From assembly GCA_965207495.1 (NCBI GenBank), contig OZ242287.1:310001-374000 (forward strand): a DNA stretch of 64,000 bases, written 5' to 3'. A model generated the notes under the pieces. It ran no database searches, was not told the origin of the DNA, and worked only from the letters and a program-made list of their open reading frames with translations. Shown here piece by piece: positions 17,042 to 24,639 of this stretch. Source of the DNA: Bin5 sp965207495. Its GTDB lineage: Bacteria > Chloroflexota > Anaerolineae > Caldilineales > Caldilineaceae. The position numbers were made by a program, and so were the translations under genes. Numbering within the stretch: the stretch's first letter is position 1; the number at the start of each line of letters is the position of its first letter.

Positions 17042-17259
17042 ATCTGTACGAGAACAGATTCACGAATCACATCTTCTTGCATTTCGGCAATGGATTCCTC
17101 TGCTAGGACGCGATTCGCCTCCAGAGTCATCATGATGGCCTCTTGCAGATTCGCTTTGGCCTCTTCAAGGGTTTCCCCTTGCGTATTCGCGCCGGGCAGT
17201 TCTTCAACGAATCCGATGTAGCCCTCGGGCACTTTTTTGAACACTGCACTGAATTTCAT
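17038..17259 (-). CDS. hicB: HicB-family antitoxin
   Basis: A 73-residue protein with the partial RNase H-like HicB fold: MKFSAVFKKVPEGYIGFVEE, ELPGANTQGETLEEAKANLQ and a C-terminal helix. The pattern LPG...GxTxEEAxxNLxEAI is diagnostic. AGAGG lies nine bases before the ATG. It is short and lacks the C-terminal ribbon-helix-helix or HTH DNA-binding part that some HicB proteins have, so autoregulation through this subunit is uncertain. It is the first gene of the hicBA pair. Confidence 0.92.
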   Translation of the reverse strand: MKFSAVFKKVPEGYIGFVEELPGANTQGETLEEAKANLQEAIMMTLEANRVLAEESIAEMQEDVIRESVLVQI

Positions 17260-17314
17260 GCCGGAAACCTCTTGTCGCGTTGCCTCAGTACGCGCATCAC
17301 ATGATCACGCGCGT

Positions 17315-18241
17315 TCAATCATCTTCCTCTCTCGTCGGCCACTGGCAGCCGCCTTCCCGGTCCGGGCGGATGTGTGAGAAGGACAGCTCCTCCGTGCCCT
17401 TCCAGGCATAGGGGTCGCGCCCGGCGATCATGACGATGTCGCGGAAGTCGAAACTGGCTACGCCCAGTTCGGCATTGCCCGGATAGCGCCAGGGCAGCAG
17501 CGATTCGGCGCTCATGTAGTGGTTGACGAGCGCGCGGCGGAATCCGCTGGCGGCGCGGTTGGGCATGGAGCGGTGCAACAGATAGCCGTTGAAGAAGACG
17601 ATGCTGCCGGCGGTCACCTCGACCGGCACGGCGTCGTCGTCGGTGTAGGGGAAATCAAATGCCTCCACCACGCAGTCGAAACGCTCGTCGTCATGCTCCT
17701 TGGCGGGCCAGATCAGGCGATTCGCGTGCGAGCCGGGAATCACCCACAGGCAGCCGTTCTCGACCGTGGCGTCATCGAGCGCGATCCAGGCGGCGTTCAG
17801 GGAGCAGTCGCGCGTGGGGATGAAGGCTTCGTCCTGGTGCCAGGCCTGACCCGGCTTTCCGGCCGATTTGATAAAGAGCATCGACTGCATGCTCTTCACG
17901 TTGGGGCCGATCACCCGCGTCAGCACATCACTGATCGACGGATGCGCGAGTGTGTCGAACATCAGCTGTGAGAGTTTGTGCGGGAAATGGACGCAGAGTG
18001 TGCGCTGGATCACTTCGTCGTCGCTGTCGTCGGGGCCGACGGGCGGCAGGCCGTTGACCTCACCCATTTCACCGCGGCAGATGTGCACAGTCTCGTCGCG
18101 CAGGGCCTGCACTTCATCCGGCGTCAGCGCGTCCGGCAGCGCCAGGAAACCGTTTTCACGGAAGGAGGCGGCGTGTTCATCGGTGATAACGGGCCTTGTC
18201 ACCGTCCCCGCGGGAGCTTCCATCGTTGCTGTCAGTGTCAT
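17315..18241 (-). CDS. Phytanoyl-CoA dioxygenase (PhyH) family protein
   Basis: A 308-residue Fe(II)/2-oxoglutarate oxygenase of the PhyH family. FRENGFLALPDALTPDEV (about residues 28-45) is the usual N-terminal entry. The iron ligands are His and Asp in WHQDEAFIP (about 138-146) and the distal His in LLHRSMPNR (about 232-240), followed by the 2-oxoglutarate-binding Arg in GFRRALVNHY. ENGCLWVIPGSH is the conserved core strand. It should hydroxylate a small organic substrate using O2 and 2-oxoglutarate; which one cannot be told. It is one of four PhyH genes in the window. A 55-bp gap separates its end from hicB on the same strand. Confidence 0.92.
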   Translation of the reverse strand: MTLTATMEAPAGTVTRPVITDEHAASFRENGFLALPDALTPDEVQALRDETVHICRGEMGEVNGLPPVGPDDSDDEVIQRTLCVHFPHKLSQLMFDTLAHPSISDVLTRVIGPNVKSMQSMLFIKSAGKPGQAWHQDEAFIPTRDCSLNAAWIALDDATVENGCLWVIPGSHANRLIWPAKEHDDERFDCVVEAFDFPYTDDDAVPVEVTAGSIVFFNGYLLHRSMPNRAASGFRRALVNHYMSAESLLPWRYPGNAELGVASFDFRDIVMIAGRDPYAWKGTEELSFSHIRPDREGGCQWPTREEDD

Positions 18242-18417
18242 GGGATTGTTCCTGTATCTGAGCGGCAGTGATTTGTGCGTTGTCAGCAGCGATGCCGCAG
18301 GGCGGGATATTGGGCGGTCGCTAAGGGATTTGAAGAAGGGAATGGGTAGGATTATACGGGGGGAGGGGGAATGGTGTCAAGATTCTAGAAGATGGTGTGA
18401 GTTCTGTCAGGCGTAGT

Positions 18418-18777
18418 TTAGCCACGCTCCTGAACATGCCAGACGCTCTGCGCAACGTCTCTCATAACGACAAGCAAACCGGGCCATTCTCTATCAGAAA
18501 ATTGCCTTAGCGCTTGCATGATGCGTGCGTGGATCTTTCGTCGGTTTGGTTGTCGTCATTGTATCACGAGTACACCATGATGCGGCCTCATCCGGTAGTG
18601 TGTAAATCCCCTGTCAGTGGTAATCAACAGGCGCTCTTCTCGCTGTGCCATCTCCCACAGTGCGTCATCCCGCATCCCTTCATCTATCGTGCCTCGAATG
18701 TCGTGGACGTCATGTCCCAGGCTGCGAAGCGCTGCGACGGTCATGAGGGGAATGTTTTCGTCGACAAAGACTTTCAT
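18418..18777 (-). pseudogene. DUF5615 (PIN-like) toxin gene interrupted by an in-frame TGA
   Basis: The first 73 codons give MKVFVDENIPLMTVAALRSL through TDRGFTHYR and HHGVLVIQ, a PIN-like DUF5615 protein with acidic residues DEN and TTDRGF. A TGA at 18556-18558 then stops the frame. The same frame continues past it with RQPNRRKIHARIMQALRQF, EWPGLLVVMRD and AQSVWHV to a TAA at 18418-18420, which is the normal C-terminal half of this family. Full length would be 119 codons plus stop. The gene is therefore a recent nonsense mutant or needs read-through. Its start overlaps the upstream DUF433 gene by four bases. Confidence 0.85.
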
Positions 18778-19010
18778 GTCCTGTCGACGAGTGCCTCAAG
18801 AGGCGTCATCTGCTCTTCGGCCAGAGAGGCTACATAGTCAAAACAGGCAAGGATATCTTCGTGCGTGACAGAAGGATATTCCTGGAGGAGATCTTCGATG
18901 CTATCGCCGCAGGCAAGCATCCGCAGGACTTGATATACAGGGATACGTGTTCCCTCGACGCAGGCCTGTCCGTGACACACCTGGGGGTCAATGGTAATCC
19001 GACGGTTCAT
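18774..19010 (-). CDS. DUF433-family antitoxin
   Basis: A 78-residue protein starting at ATG 19008-19010 (MNRRITIDPQVCHGQACVEG). The frame extends upstream to 19142, but the conserved domain starts here and GGAG lies about 12 bases before it. The pattern DP...GxxxxxGTRIPVxxVLxxLA, then YPSVTHEDILACFDY, is the DUF433 winged helix that commonly pairs with DUF5615 toxins. Its stop overlaps the start of the DUF5615 gene (ATGA), confirming the two-gene module. As the toxin is interrupted, this antitoxin may now be free or act on other partners. Confidence 0.88.
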   Translation of the reverse strand: MNRRITIDPQVCHGQACVEGTRIPVYQVLRMLACGDSIEDLLQEYPSVTHEDILACFDYVASLAEEQMTPLEALVDRT

Positions 19011-19163
19011 TCCTTCATTCTCCGGGGCATTCGGCCATGTTTCAATTGGACTGGCGCTATGGCTTGAAAGACACCACGTAGCTGCTTCCTGCGGCGCTTT
19101 GAAAGGTTTGGGCATTATATACTTGACTTCGCAGTCGGACAATAGGCGGGCAGGGCAAGAAAT

Positions 19164-19334
19164 GACTATGTCTTGGGCAACCGCTCCTCGATCGAATGGT
19201 TAATTGTACAGTACCGCGTCAAGACGGACCGGCAGTGGGACATCGTCAACGAGCCTTGCCACAACGGTGATCCACAGTACATCGTGGAACTGACTGGCAA
19301 GGGGATCAGGTGCAGCCTTGCCCAATGTTGGTAA
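19164..19334 (+). pseudogene. C-terminal remnant of a restriction-type helicase/methylase (type ISP-like)
   Basis: An open stretch of 56 codons with no start reads DYVLGNRSSIEWLIVQYRVK, TDRQWDIVNEPC and PQYIVELTGKGI to a TAA. The order R(S/A)xxEW(I/L)xxxYxVxTD...GIVNDP...(P/R)xYIxxL is the conserved C-terminus of type ISP restriction-modification and related helicase proteins. Here GIVNDP is altered to DIVNEP and everything upstream is missing. The match is by motif recognition only. It is interpreted as a decayed fragment in a degraded region. Confidence 0.55.
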
Positions 19335-19720
19335 GCAGCTTCCTGCGGCGCTATGTCCAGTGGCCGGGCTCTCGCAATGCCTGATTCAGAAAATCGTCTG
19401 ACCAGCGATCACCGGATTCGGTTAGTGAGGGCGCCGGAACTGGGTCATTTGAGCGAGACAACGCCTGTTGGAAACCGCTATACTGGACACGAGAACATAA
19501 TTTCTGCCTCAATGCAGGTCGCATCTTCAGTTGGTCCGTTTCGGTTCCCGCCAATCCTGGTAAGAGCAATGTTAACGGGATCTAGTCGACTGTTGGTGTC
19601 GTGGAAATGCCAGTGTTCTCCATGAGTCAGAGTCCTCCATGAGCCCGTGTCCTCGTGGAGCAACGCCCGGGGCGTTGTGAGTTGTAACCCTGTTTCGACA
19701 CACTATCGAAAGGTGCCATT
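19335..19720. other. Non-coding stretch in the degraded region
   Basis: About 390 bases with short unrelated frames only; nothing recognised. It contains imperfect repeats of AGTCCTCCATGAG and GTGTCCTCGTGGAG near 19625-19660 ahead of the pseudogene at 19721. Confidence 0.4.
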
Positions 19721-20113
19721 ATGAAACGCGTTCCCCGCATTGTCACTGTCTTCGCGCTCTTCGCCATGCTGCCTGCTGCACTACTGGCACGGGACGAAGA
19801 GCGCGCCCTCGCCGGCCTGGCCGGGTAGCTCGCTGCCCTGGTCGACCGCGTCACCACAGTCGAAGCCAAACTCGAACCCGTCACCACCGACGGCGGCCCT
19901 TGCGTCCAGCACGCCAGAGGCCAGCTGCAGTGCGAAACTGTGACCGGGCACCTCGACACCTTCGAGGCGCATCGTAACTCGTCACGGATCGCGCCCGGGG
20001 CCGTCTGCTACGACACCGAAAACGGTGTCGCCATCTACCCGTTTTCTGTGGCCTTCGCCGCTACTGGCGCCATCGTCGCAACAGGTGCGTTGACGGCGAG
20101 GGCGTTCTTATAG
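19721..20113 (+). pseudogene. Paralogue of the secreted LEGLA-module protein, interrupted by TAG
   Basis: The ATG at 19721 starts a signal peptide (KRVPRIVTVFALFAMLPAAL, then LA) followed by EERALAGLAG. An in-frame TAG at 19826-19828 falls exactly where the paralogue at 20158 reads ETVAG. The frame then continues in register, LAALVDRVTTVEAKLE, to a TAG at 20111-20113. The layout matches the 20158-20556 protein and the N-terminus of the 51048-51812 protein: signal peptide, LxGLA...LxxRVxxVExxLE coiled segment, then a variable domain. One nonsense mutation separates it from an intact 130-residue gene. Confidence 0.75.
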
Positions 20114-20157
20114 CGGGCTAATGCGCCACCCGCCTCGTTCCCCAAAGGAGATCTAGA

Positions 20158-20556
20158 GTGAAACGAATTACCAGAATCACAATCGTCGTCGCGTTGCTTG
20201 CCCTGTTGCCAGTAGCACTGTTGGCGCAAGACGAACTCACACTCGAAGGCTTGGCCGAAACAGTGGCCGGGCTGACGGGGCGTATAGATTCGATAGAGGA
20301 AAGAGTAACTGGTCTGGAAAGCGGGCCTGATGTTGGGTTCTGTTCACCCAGAGTCAAGAATTACAATCCCATGACAATCGCCGGAATTGCCCAAGAGAAT
20401 CCAGGTTATGAGGTCGAATTTCGCCCCGATATTTCATTCGTTCGCCTGAATACGGAGACGGGCGAAATCGTTGTTCAATGGCAATCGTGCTGCACGGAAA
20501 CTGTCACTGAATACTATGACAGTCAATGCCAGTGGGCAGGGTATGAACTGAATTAA
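20158..20556 (+). CDS. Small secreted protein with N-terminal LEGLA coiled module
   Basis: A 132-residue protein. MKRITRITIVVALLALLPVA ending in LLAQ is a clear signal peptide with cleavage near residue 23. Residues about 25-52 (LTLEGLAETVAGLTGRIDSI then EERVTGLE) form a short heptad-type coiled coil. The remainder is a cysteine-containing domain (CSPRVKN, SCCTETV, SQCQW) that may form disulphides. The family is not named to my knowledge, but the same N-terminal module opens the interrupted gene 45 bp upstream and the SH3 protein at 51048-51812. A good ribosome site (AAAGGAG) precedes the ATG. Probably envelope or extracellular; function unknown. Confidence 0.8.
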   Translation: MKRITRITIVVALLALLPVALLAQDELTLEGLAETVAGLTGRIDSIEERVTGLESGPDVGFCSPRVKNYNPMTIAGIAQENPGYEVEFRPDISFVRLNTETGEIVVQWQSCCTETVTEYYDSQCQWAGYELN

Positions 20557-20624
20557 GGGATAGGCTCGCGCCCGCGATCCGCACAGGTCATTATCGGACT
20601 ACCCATCGACTGAAAGGGAACGCC

Positions 20625-20783
20625 GTGAAAATAAAGGAAGCTGCAATTCTGCTTGCTTCAATCTTGGTCACGTTCGCTGCCATCCAATCCGGCTTCTATC
20701 TTCACATTGTGGCGTTTCTGATCGGCGCCGCGATTCTTCCTGCAGTCGTGCCGCTATATCTGCTGTATCTGATTCTGGAATAG
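20625..20783 (+). CDS. Short membrane protein, 52 aa, GTG start
   Basis: The frame starts at GTG 20625 with AAAGGGA five bases upstream and ends at TAG 20781-20783. The product has two hydrophobic segments (ILLASILVTFAAIQ and HIVAFLIGAAILPAVV), then LLYLILE. It looks like a small two-helix membrane protein. No family recognised. It sits between the secreted protein gene and a decayed HNH-like fragment, in a region of broken genes, so expression is uncertain. Confidence 0.5.
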   Translation: MKIKEAAILLASILVTFAAIQSGFYLHIVAFLIGAAILPAVVPLYLLYLILE

Positions 20784-20792
20784 GGGCACCTT

Positions 20793-21048
20793 ATGTCGAT
20801 CCACCCTGAGATGCGGGACCAGTATCCCCCGACTGGTCCAACATCAGCAAGCGTATTGGCTTCGAGCGGGCCGGCGGATCAAGAGGAGTGCACGATAGGT
20901 TTTCGCCGGGCTGTTGTTGGGCCGGTTCGGTCAACTCTGGGCGTCTGTCAGCTCTCCGCCGGGCAAGCTATGCCCGCACTGCGCGGAGAAGCCGAGGGCG
21001 GAGGCCACTACCTGTCGCTTTTGCAATGCAGCGCTGGCTGCGGACTGA
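20793..21048 (+). pseudogene. Composite remnant: frameshifted HNH-like N-terminus joined to a decayed zinc-ribbon membrane gene
   Basis: The ATG at 20793 gives MSIHPEMRDQYP. After one missing base the reading continues in another frame as PDWSNISKRIGFERAGG, and after a further shift as a GAGGAGTGC (EEC) segment. This order matches the N-terminus of small HNH-endonuclease proteins (MPIHPEMR.LYP.(D/N)W..IS.RI.FERA...C..C). From 20899 a third frame reads VFAGLLLGRFGQLWASVSSP, PGKLCPHC and TCRFCNAALAAD to TGA 21046-21048, a close paralogue of the C-terminal half of the intact gene at 21120-21365. Two decayed genes are thus fused end to end. Confidence 0.7.
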
Positions 21049-21119
21049 TGACTCGCTGCCGGTCGAGTACAAGATTGTATCCGTTGCGTGTCTGGAATCT
21101 GGAGTGAGGAGAAGTAAAT

Positions 21120-21365
21120 ATGGAAATTCTGGTGATACCCTTCACGTTAATCATGTTCGCCGTCTCGGCCGTAGTAGCGGCCTCGACCAGGGGGCTCGGA
21201 CGTCAAGTGTTATGGTTTTTCGTGGGGCTGCTCTTTGGCCCCTTCGGCCTGCTCTGGGCGCTGCTCGCGCGGCCGCCGGGCAGGCCATGTCGGTACTGCC
21301 GGGAGTATGTGAAAGATTGGGCGCTCGTCTGCCCCCATTGCACCAGGGATCTGGCTGACGCCTGA
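21120..21365 (+). CDS. Small membrane protein with C-terminal zinc ribbon
   Basis: An 81-residue protein. Two hydrophobic segments (ILVIPFTLIMFAVSAVVAA and VLWFFVGLLFGPFGLLWALL) are followed by a cytosolic CRYC...CPHC ribbon (about residues 59-75), which should bind one zinc ion. This architecture, two membrane helices then a zinc ribbon, is frequent in uncharacterised bacterial proteins. A ribosome site GAGGAG lies just upstream. A decayed copy of its C-terminal half lies 70 bp upstream and a perfect inverted repeat lies 35 bp downstream. Confidence 0.75.
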   Translation: MEILVIPFTLIMFAVSAVVAASTRGLGRQVLWFFVGLLFGPFGLLWALLARPPGRPCRYCREYVKDWALVCPHCTRDLADA

Positions 21366-21399
21366 GGACTGCGACTTTCTAGCTCTCATTCCCCCGAGG

Positions 21400-21434
21400 T
21401 AAGGACCTGACGCCTGTCAGGCGTCAGGTCCTTA
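21400..21434 (+). terminator. Perfect 17-bp inverted repeat with 1-nt spacer
   Basis: The arms TAAGGACCTGACGCCTG and CAGGCGTCAGGTCCTTA flank a single T. It lies 35 bp downstream of the zinc-ribbon gene. It could act as a terminator hairpin, but no U-tract follows. The perfect arms also fit a mobile-element end or a protein-binding palindrome. Confidence 0.45.
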
Positions 21435-21463
21435 TCCACTTCATGGAACGAAAGCGCCGACCT

Positions 21464-21549
21464 ATGCCCATCCATCCCGAAATGTGCGATCTCTACCTCC
21501 GACTGGCCCGCTATCAGCAGGCGCAACTGTTTCGAGCGCGCCAACAACA
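21464..21549 (+). pseudogene. Second frameshifted HNH-like N-terminal fragment
   Basis: The ATG at 21464 gives MPIHPEMCDLY, then a frame change leads to SDWPAISRRNCFERAN. This is the same start as in the fragment at 20793 (MSIHPEMRDQY...DWSNISKRIGFERA). The number of bases between the Tyr codon and the Asp-Trp codons differs from the other fragment, so the two frameshifts arose separately. Nothing recognisable follows the FERAN part up to the start of the next gene at 21902. Confidence 0.6.
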
Positions 21550-21901
21550 TCGGTCCAGTACTGCTCAACCAGAATTCCCTGGCCATCCTGCTCATGCGGG
21601 AGGGGTTCTCGGCGTCCCACACCAGCGTATGCCAACTGGGTAGACACTTGTTGCGCGCGGCCATATTGCCGCTGGCGTTGTAATCGAAGCGGCCAGCGTT
21701 GTCGTTGCAGTTGGCTGCCTTCCCTGCCCCTTGGCTTGCCACATCAGCCCGCCAGCGTCGCGCGCTGCGGCGCTCTCCCTGAGTCGGGAGGGCGATGTCC
21801 CGAAATCGGTAGATCGCGGCGGGGCAAGGTGCGCCCGCGCAGGGTAGTCTATAGAGGAAGAACTATCTCAATGACGCTATTCCACGCAGGAGAATCCAGC
21901 G
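21550..21901. other. Non-coding stretch upstream of the di-haem oxidoreductase gene
   Basis: About 350 bases with no supportable gene. It is probably further decayed sequence of the HNH-like fragment followed by the promoter region of the oxidoreductase gene; a GCAGGAGAA ribosome-site-like stretch ends it at about 21894. Confidence 0.4.
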
Positions 21902-23365
21902 ATGATAAAAACTTTCACGCTCGGACTGCTATTTTTCCTCGGCGGAGCTGCTGTCTTGAATCTCTCCTCTTTCGCGATAAGGCCTTACCTCACCCCATCT
22001 TCCGAATCCTCCCCGCCAGTGATCGGCGAAGAACCGGCTCTGAAACAGCATATCAGCCAGGAAGAAATCGAAGCGGGCCGCTTCACTCTCGAAGAGCTGC
22101 TCAGGCACGGACGCGCCGTCTTCACCGCCAGTTTCAACACACTTGACGGCGCAGGCCGTCCTGCGCTGACCGGAACAGGCCAGCCACGCAGCAGGCGGAT
22201 GATGCCGGACAACTTCAATCGCATCTCAGCGCCTGACGCAAATTCATGTTCGGGCTGCCACAATCTCCCCGCCATAGGCGGCGGTGGTGATAACGTGGCC
22301 AATGTGTTTGTACTGGCACAACAGAATCCCTTCGTCAACTTCGATGGCGACCCGGTAGAGAATGGGCCGAATCAGACACTCAAGACTGTGGGCAACGAAC
22401 GCAGCACAGTCAGCGTTTTCGGCGCCGGCTTCATCGAGCTGCTGGCCCGTGAGATGACGACCGATCTGCATGTTCTGCGTGCTTCGGGGCTCAGCCGAGC
22501 CATAAGCACAGGCCGGGAGACCACCGTCGAACTGGCAGCCAAGGGGGTCCATTTCGGTACGATCACATGCTATCCTGACGGTACAGTAGACACTTCCCGG
22601 GTCGAAGGCGTGGATGCCGACCTGATCATCCGCCCCTTTCATCAGAAAGGCGCGGTTGTGTCCCTGCGCGAGTTTTCCAACAACGCCATGAATCATCACC
22701 ACGGAATGCTGTCGACCGAGCGGTTCGGCGAGGACAATGACCTGGACGCCGACGGCCGCGCAAATGAGTTGACCGTGGGTGATATCACCGCCCTGACCCT
22801 GTTCCAGGCAACGCTGCCCGCACCAATACAGGCGGCGCCCGCTACCCAGGCCGAAAGAGAGGCTGCCGCGCGCGGGCGCATCATCTTCGACCAGATCGGC
22901 TGTTCCGAGTGCCACATTCCAGAGATGCCGCTCGCCAGCCTTGAATTCGTCGAGCCGGGCCCGTACAATCCGCCGAACAACCTGCGGCCCGAGGATGTCA
23001 ATGCTACCTACCAGGTCAACCTGTCGCCCTACATAAAGAACGTGAAGCAGGACGAAGAAGGAAACTTCCTCATCCCTGTCTTTACGGACCTGAAAAGGCA
23101 CGATATGGGCGAGTTTCTCGACACTGAAGCAGCTGAGCAGGCGGGGATCCCTACGCAGTTCTGGCTGACGAGAAAGCTGTGGGGCTTCGCTTCGGAGCCA
23201 CCCTACCTGCACCATGGGCGGGCCACTCTGATCTCCGAAGCCATCCTGGCGCACGGCGGCGAAGCGCTGGCGCAGAGGAACGCATTTGCCGACCTGGAAC
23301 GGGCGCAGCAGGCGGAGTTACTGGAATTCCTTTTGACTCTTCAGATAGACGGCGGCGAGCAGTAG
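21902..23365 (+). CDS. Di-haem oxidoreductase / cytochrome c peroxidase-like protein (DHOR family)
   Basis: A 487-residue exported protein with an N-terminal hydrophobic signal (GLLFFLGGAAVLNLSS). Two c-type haem sites are visible: CSGCH at about residues 119-123 and CSECH at about 337-341. This fits the DHOR family (putative thiol or peroxide oxidoreductases), as do LKRHDMGEFL (about 400) and the distal region WGFASEPPYLHHGRA (about 424-438), which carries possible haem ligands. The enzyme should work outside the membrane and exchange electrons with the respiratory chain. It is transcribed alone, convergent with the M20 hydrolase gene at 23441. The substrate is unknown. Confidence 0.9.
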   Translation: MIKTFTLGLLFFLGGAAVLNLSSFAIRPYLTPSSESSPPVIGEEPALKQHISQEEIEAGRFTLEELLRHGRAVFTASFNTLDGAGRPALTGTGQPRSRRMMPDNFNRISAPDANSCSGCHNLPAIGGGGDNVANVFVLAQQNPFVNFDGDPVENGPNQTLKTVGNERSTVSVFGAGFIELLAREMTTDLHVLRASGLSRAISTGRETTVELAAKGVHFGTITCYPDGTVDTSRVEGVDADLIIRPFHQKGAVVSLREFSNNAMNHHHGMLSTERFGEDNDLDADGRANELTVGDITALTLFQATLPAPIQAAPATQAEREAAARGRIIFDQIGCSECHIPEMPLASLEFVEPGPYNPPNNLRPEDVNATYQVNLSPYIKNVKQDEEGNFLIPVFTDLKRHDMGEFLDTEAAEQAGIPTQFWLTRKLWGFASEPPYLHHGRATLISEAILAHGGEALAQRNAFADLERAQQAELLEFLLTLQIDGGEQ

Positions 23366-23440
23366 ACGGTCGTTGCCCTCCGAGAGGAAGAGAGAGGCAA
23401 CAGGAGAACGACGCGGACAGACGCGTGGATAAGCCAACCG

Positions 23441-24553
23441 CTACCCACACAAATCCCCAATCAACCGCGTATAAACCTCCACCGCCTCGTGCAACTGCTC
23501 GACCGCGATCCACTCACCGACGGTGTGGGCCTGGTCGATGTTGCCGGGGCCGAGGACGAGCGCGTCCATATACTCCTGATAGCACGACGCTTCGGTGCCG
23601 TAGGGGACGGTGACCGCGTGCGGCGCTCCGGTGGCGCGGCAGGCCGCATGCGCCAGCGGGCCGTCGGCGTCGGCAAAAAAAGGCCCGCCGCCGCTGTGGA
23701 CCGCGTCCAGACCGTGCGCTTCCGCCCGTTCCACGACCATTTGCATCGCTTCCTCGAAGCAGGCGTCGGGCATGGCCCGCAGTTTGAGCGTGGCGACGGT
23801 TCGGGCTGCGGTCACATTGGAGGCGGTGCCGCCGTCATTGATCACCAGGTTGAAGCCGTTTGTGGGCGGGTCGAAGAGAGGGTTCTGGAAGCGCTTATCC
23901 GTGCGGAAAGTCTGCGCCAGCTCCGCCATCTCTGCCAGGTACGGGGCGATCTTGAAGTTGGCTGACTCGCCTTTGTCGGTGCTGGTGTGCGCGGCCACCC
24001 CGTGCGCGGTGACGATGATGCTGCCGCCCCCTTTGTGCGCATAGACAGGCTGTAGCTGCGACGGCTCGCAGACGATGCAATACTGCGGCCAGCCGCCCGT
24101 CAGCGTCTGCGAGCGGATGACGATATCGTGCGCGCCGGTGTGCCCCCGCTCCTCGTCCGAGGTGACGGCGATGACCAACGGCCGCTCTAGGTCAGCGGCA
24201 TCGAACCGGCAGGCCGCTGCAATCGACGCGGCCAGGGGGCCCTTCATGTCGGCAGAGCCGCGGCCAACCAGGCGCCCATCTTCCAGCACCGGCGTGAACG
24301 GCTCCCAGCCGGCGTCGCCCGGCACCGTGTCCGAATGGCTGAACAGGCCCAGCCCGCCGGCCCCCGTACCCTTTTTCGCGACCAGGCTGACCTTTTCGAC
24401 GTCGAATTGGTCGATGTAGGACAGCTCCTCGACCGCGAAGCCGCCTTCCTCCAGCACCCTGCGCAGAAAGTCCGAGATCGCCCGGTTGCTCGTCGGCGTC
24501 TCCGAGGGCATTGCGATCAGTTCACTGGTAAGTTCGACAACGTCGATCTCCAT
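23441..24553 (-). CDS. M20-family metal hydrolase, acetylornithine deacetylase (ArgE)-like, copy 1
   Basis: A 370-residue cytosolic hydrolase. LGLFSHSDTVPGD (about residues 72-84) carries the first metal His and the catalytic-proximal Asp; GRGSADMKGPLA (about 99-110) carries the bridging Asp; TSDEERGHTG (about 130-139) carries the catalytic and metal Glu residues; the last metal His is in DQAHTVGEW near 349. GTEASCYQEY and LGPGNIDQAH are typical of the ArgE branch. The reaction is removal of an N-acyl group from an amino acid. It is closely similar along its length to the gene at 25162-26274, so the two arose by tandem duplication. Whether the true substrate is acetylornithine is uncertain, as no other arginine genes are near. 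Confidence 0.9.
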   Translation of the reverse strand: MEIDVVELTSELIAMPSETPTSNRAISDFLRRVLEEGGFAVEELSYIDQFDVEKVSLVAKKGTGAGGLGLFSHSDTVPGDAGWEPFTPVLEDGRLVGRGSADMKGPLAASIAAACRFDAADLERPLVIAVTSDEERGHTGAHDIVIRSQTLTGGWPQYCIVCEPSQLQPVYAHKGGGSIIVTAHGVAAHTSTDKGESANFKIAPYLAEMAELAQTFRTDKRFQNPLFDPPTNGFNLVINDGGTASNVTAARTVATLKLRAMPDACFEEAMQMVVERAEAHGLDAVHSGGGPFFADADGPLAHAACRATGAPHAVTVPYGTEASCYQEYMDALVLGPGNIDQAHTVGEWIAVEQLHEAVEVYTRLIGDLCG

Positions 24554-24639
24554 GGCACTGCCCTTTCATATCAGGTCTTCTTTCGGGTAGGTCCGCACGG
24601 CCACCGTAGTCAGGGTGGCTGGGGTGTTGTCCGGTGCAT

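Noticed and set aside
18418..18777. Selenocysteine at the TGA of the DUF5615 gene
   Set aside because: The position corresponds to an ordinary residue in the family, not a redox site, and I saw no SECIS-like hairpin directly after it.
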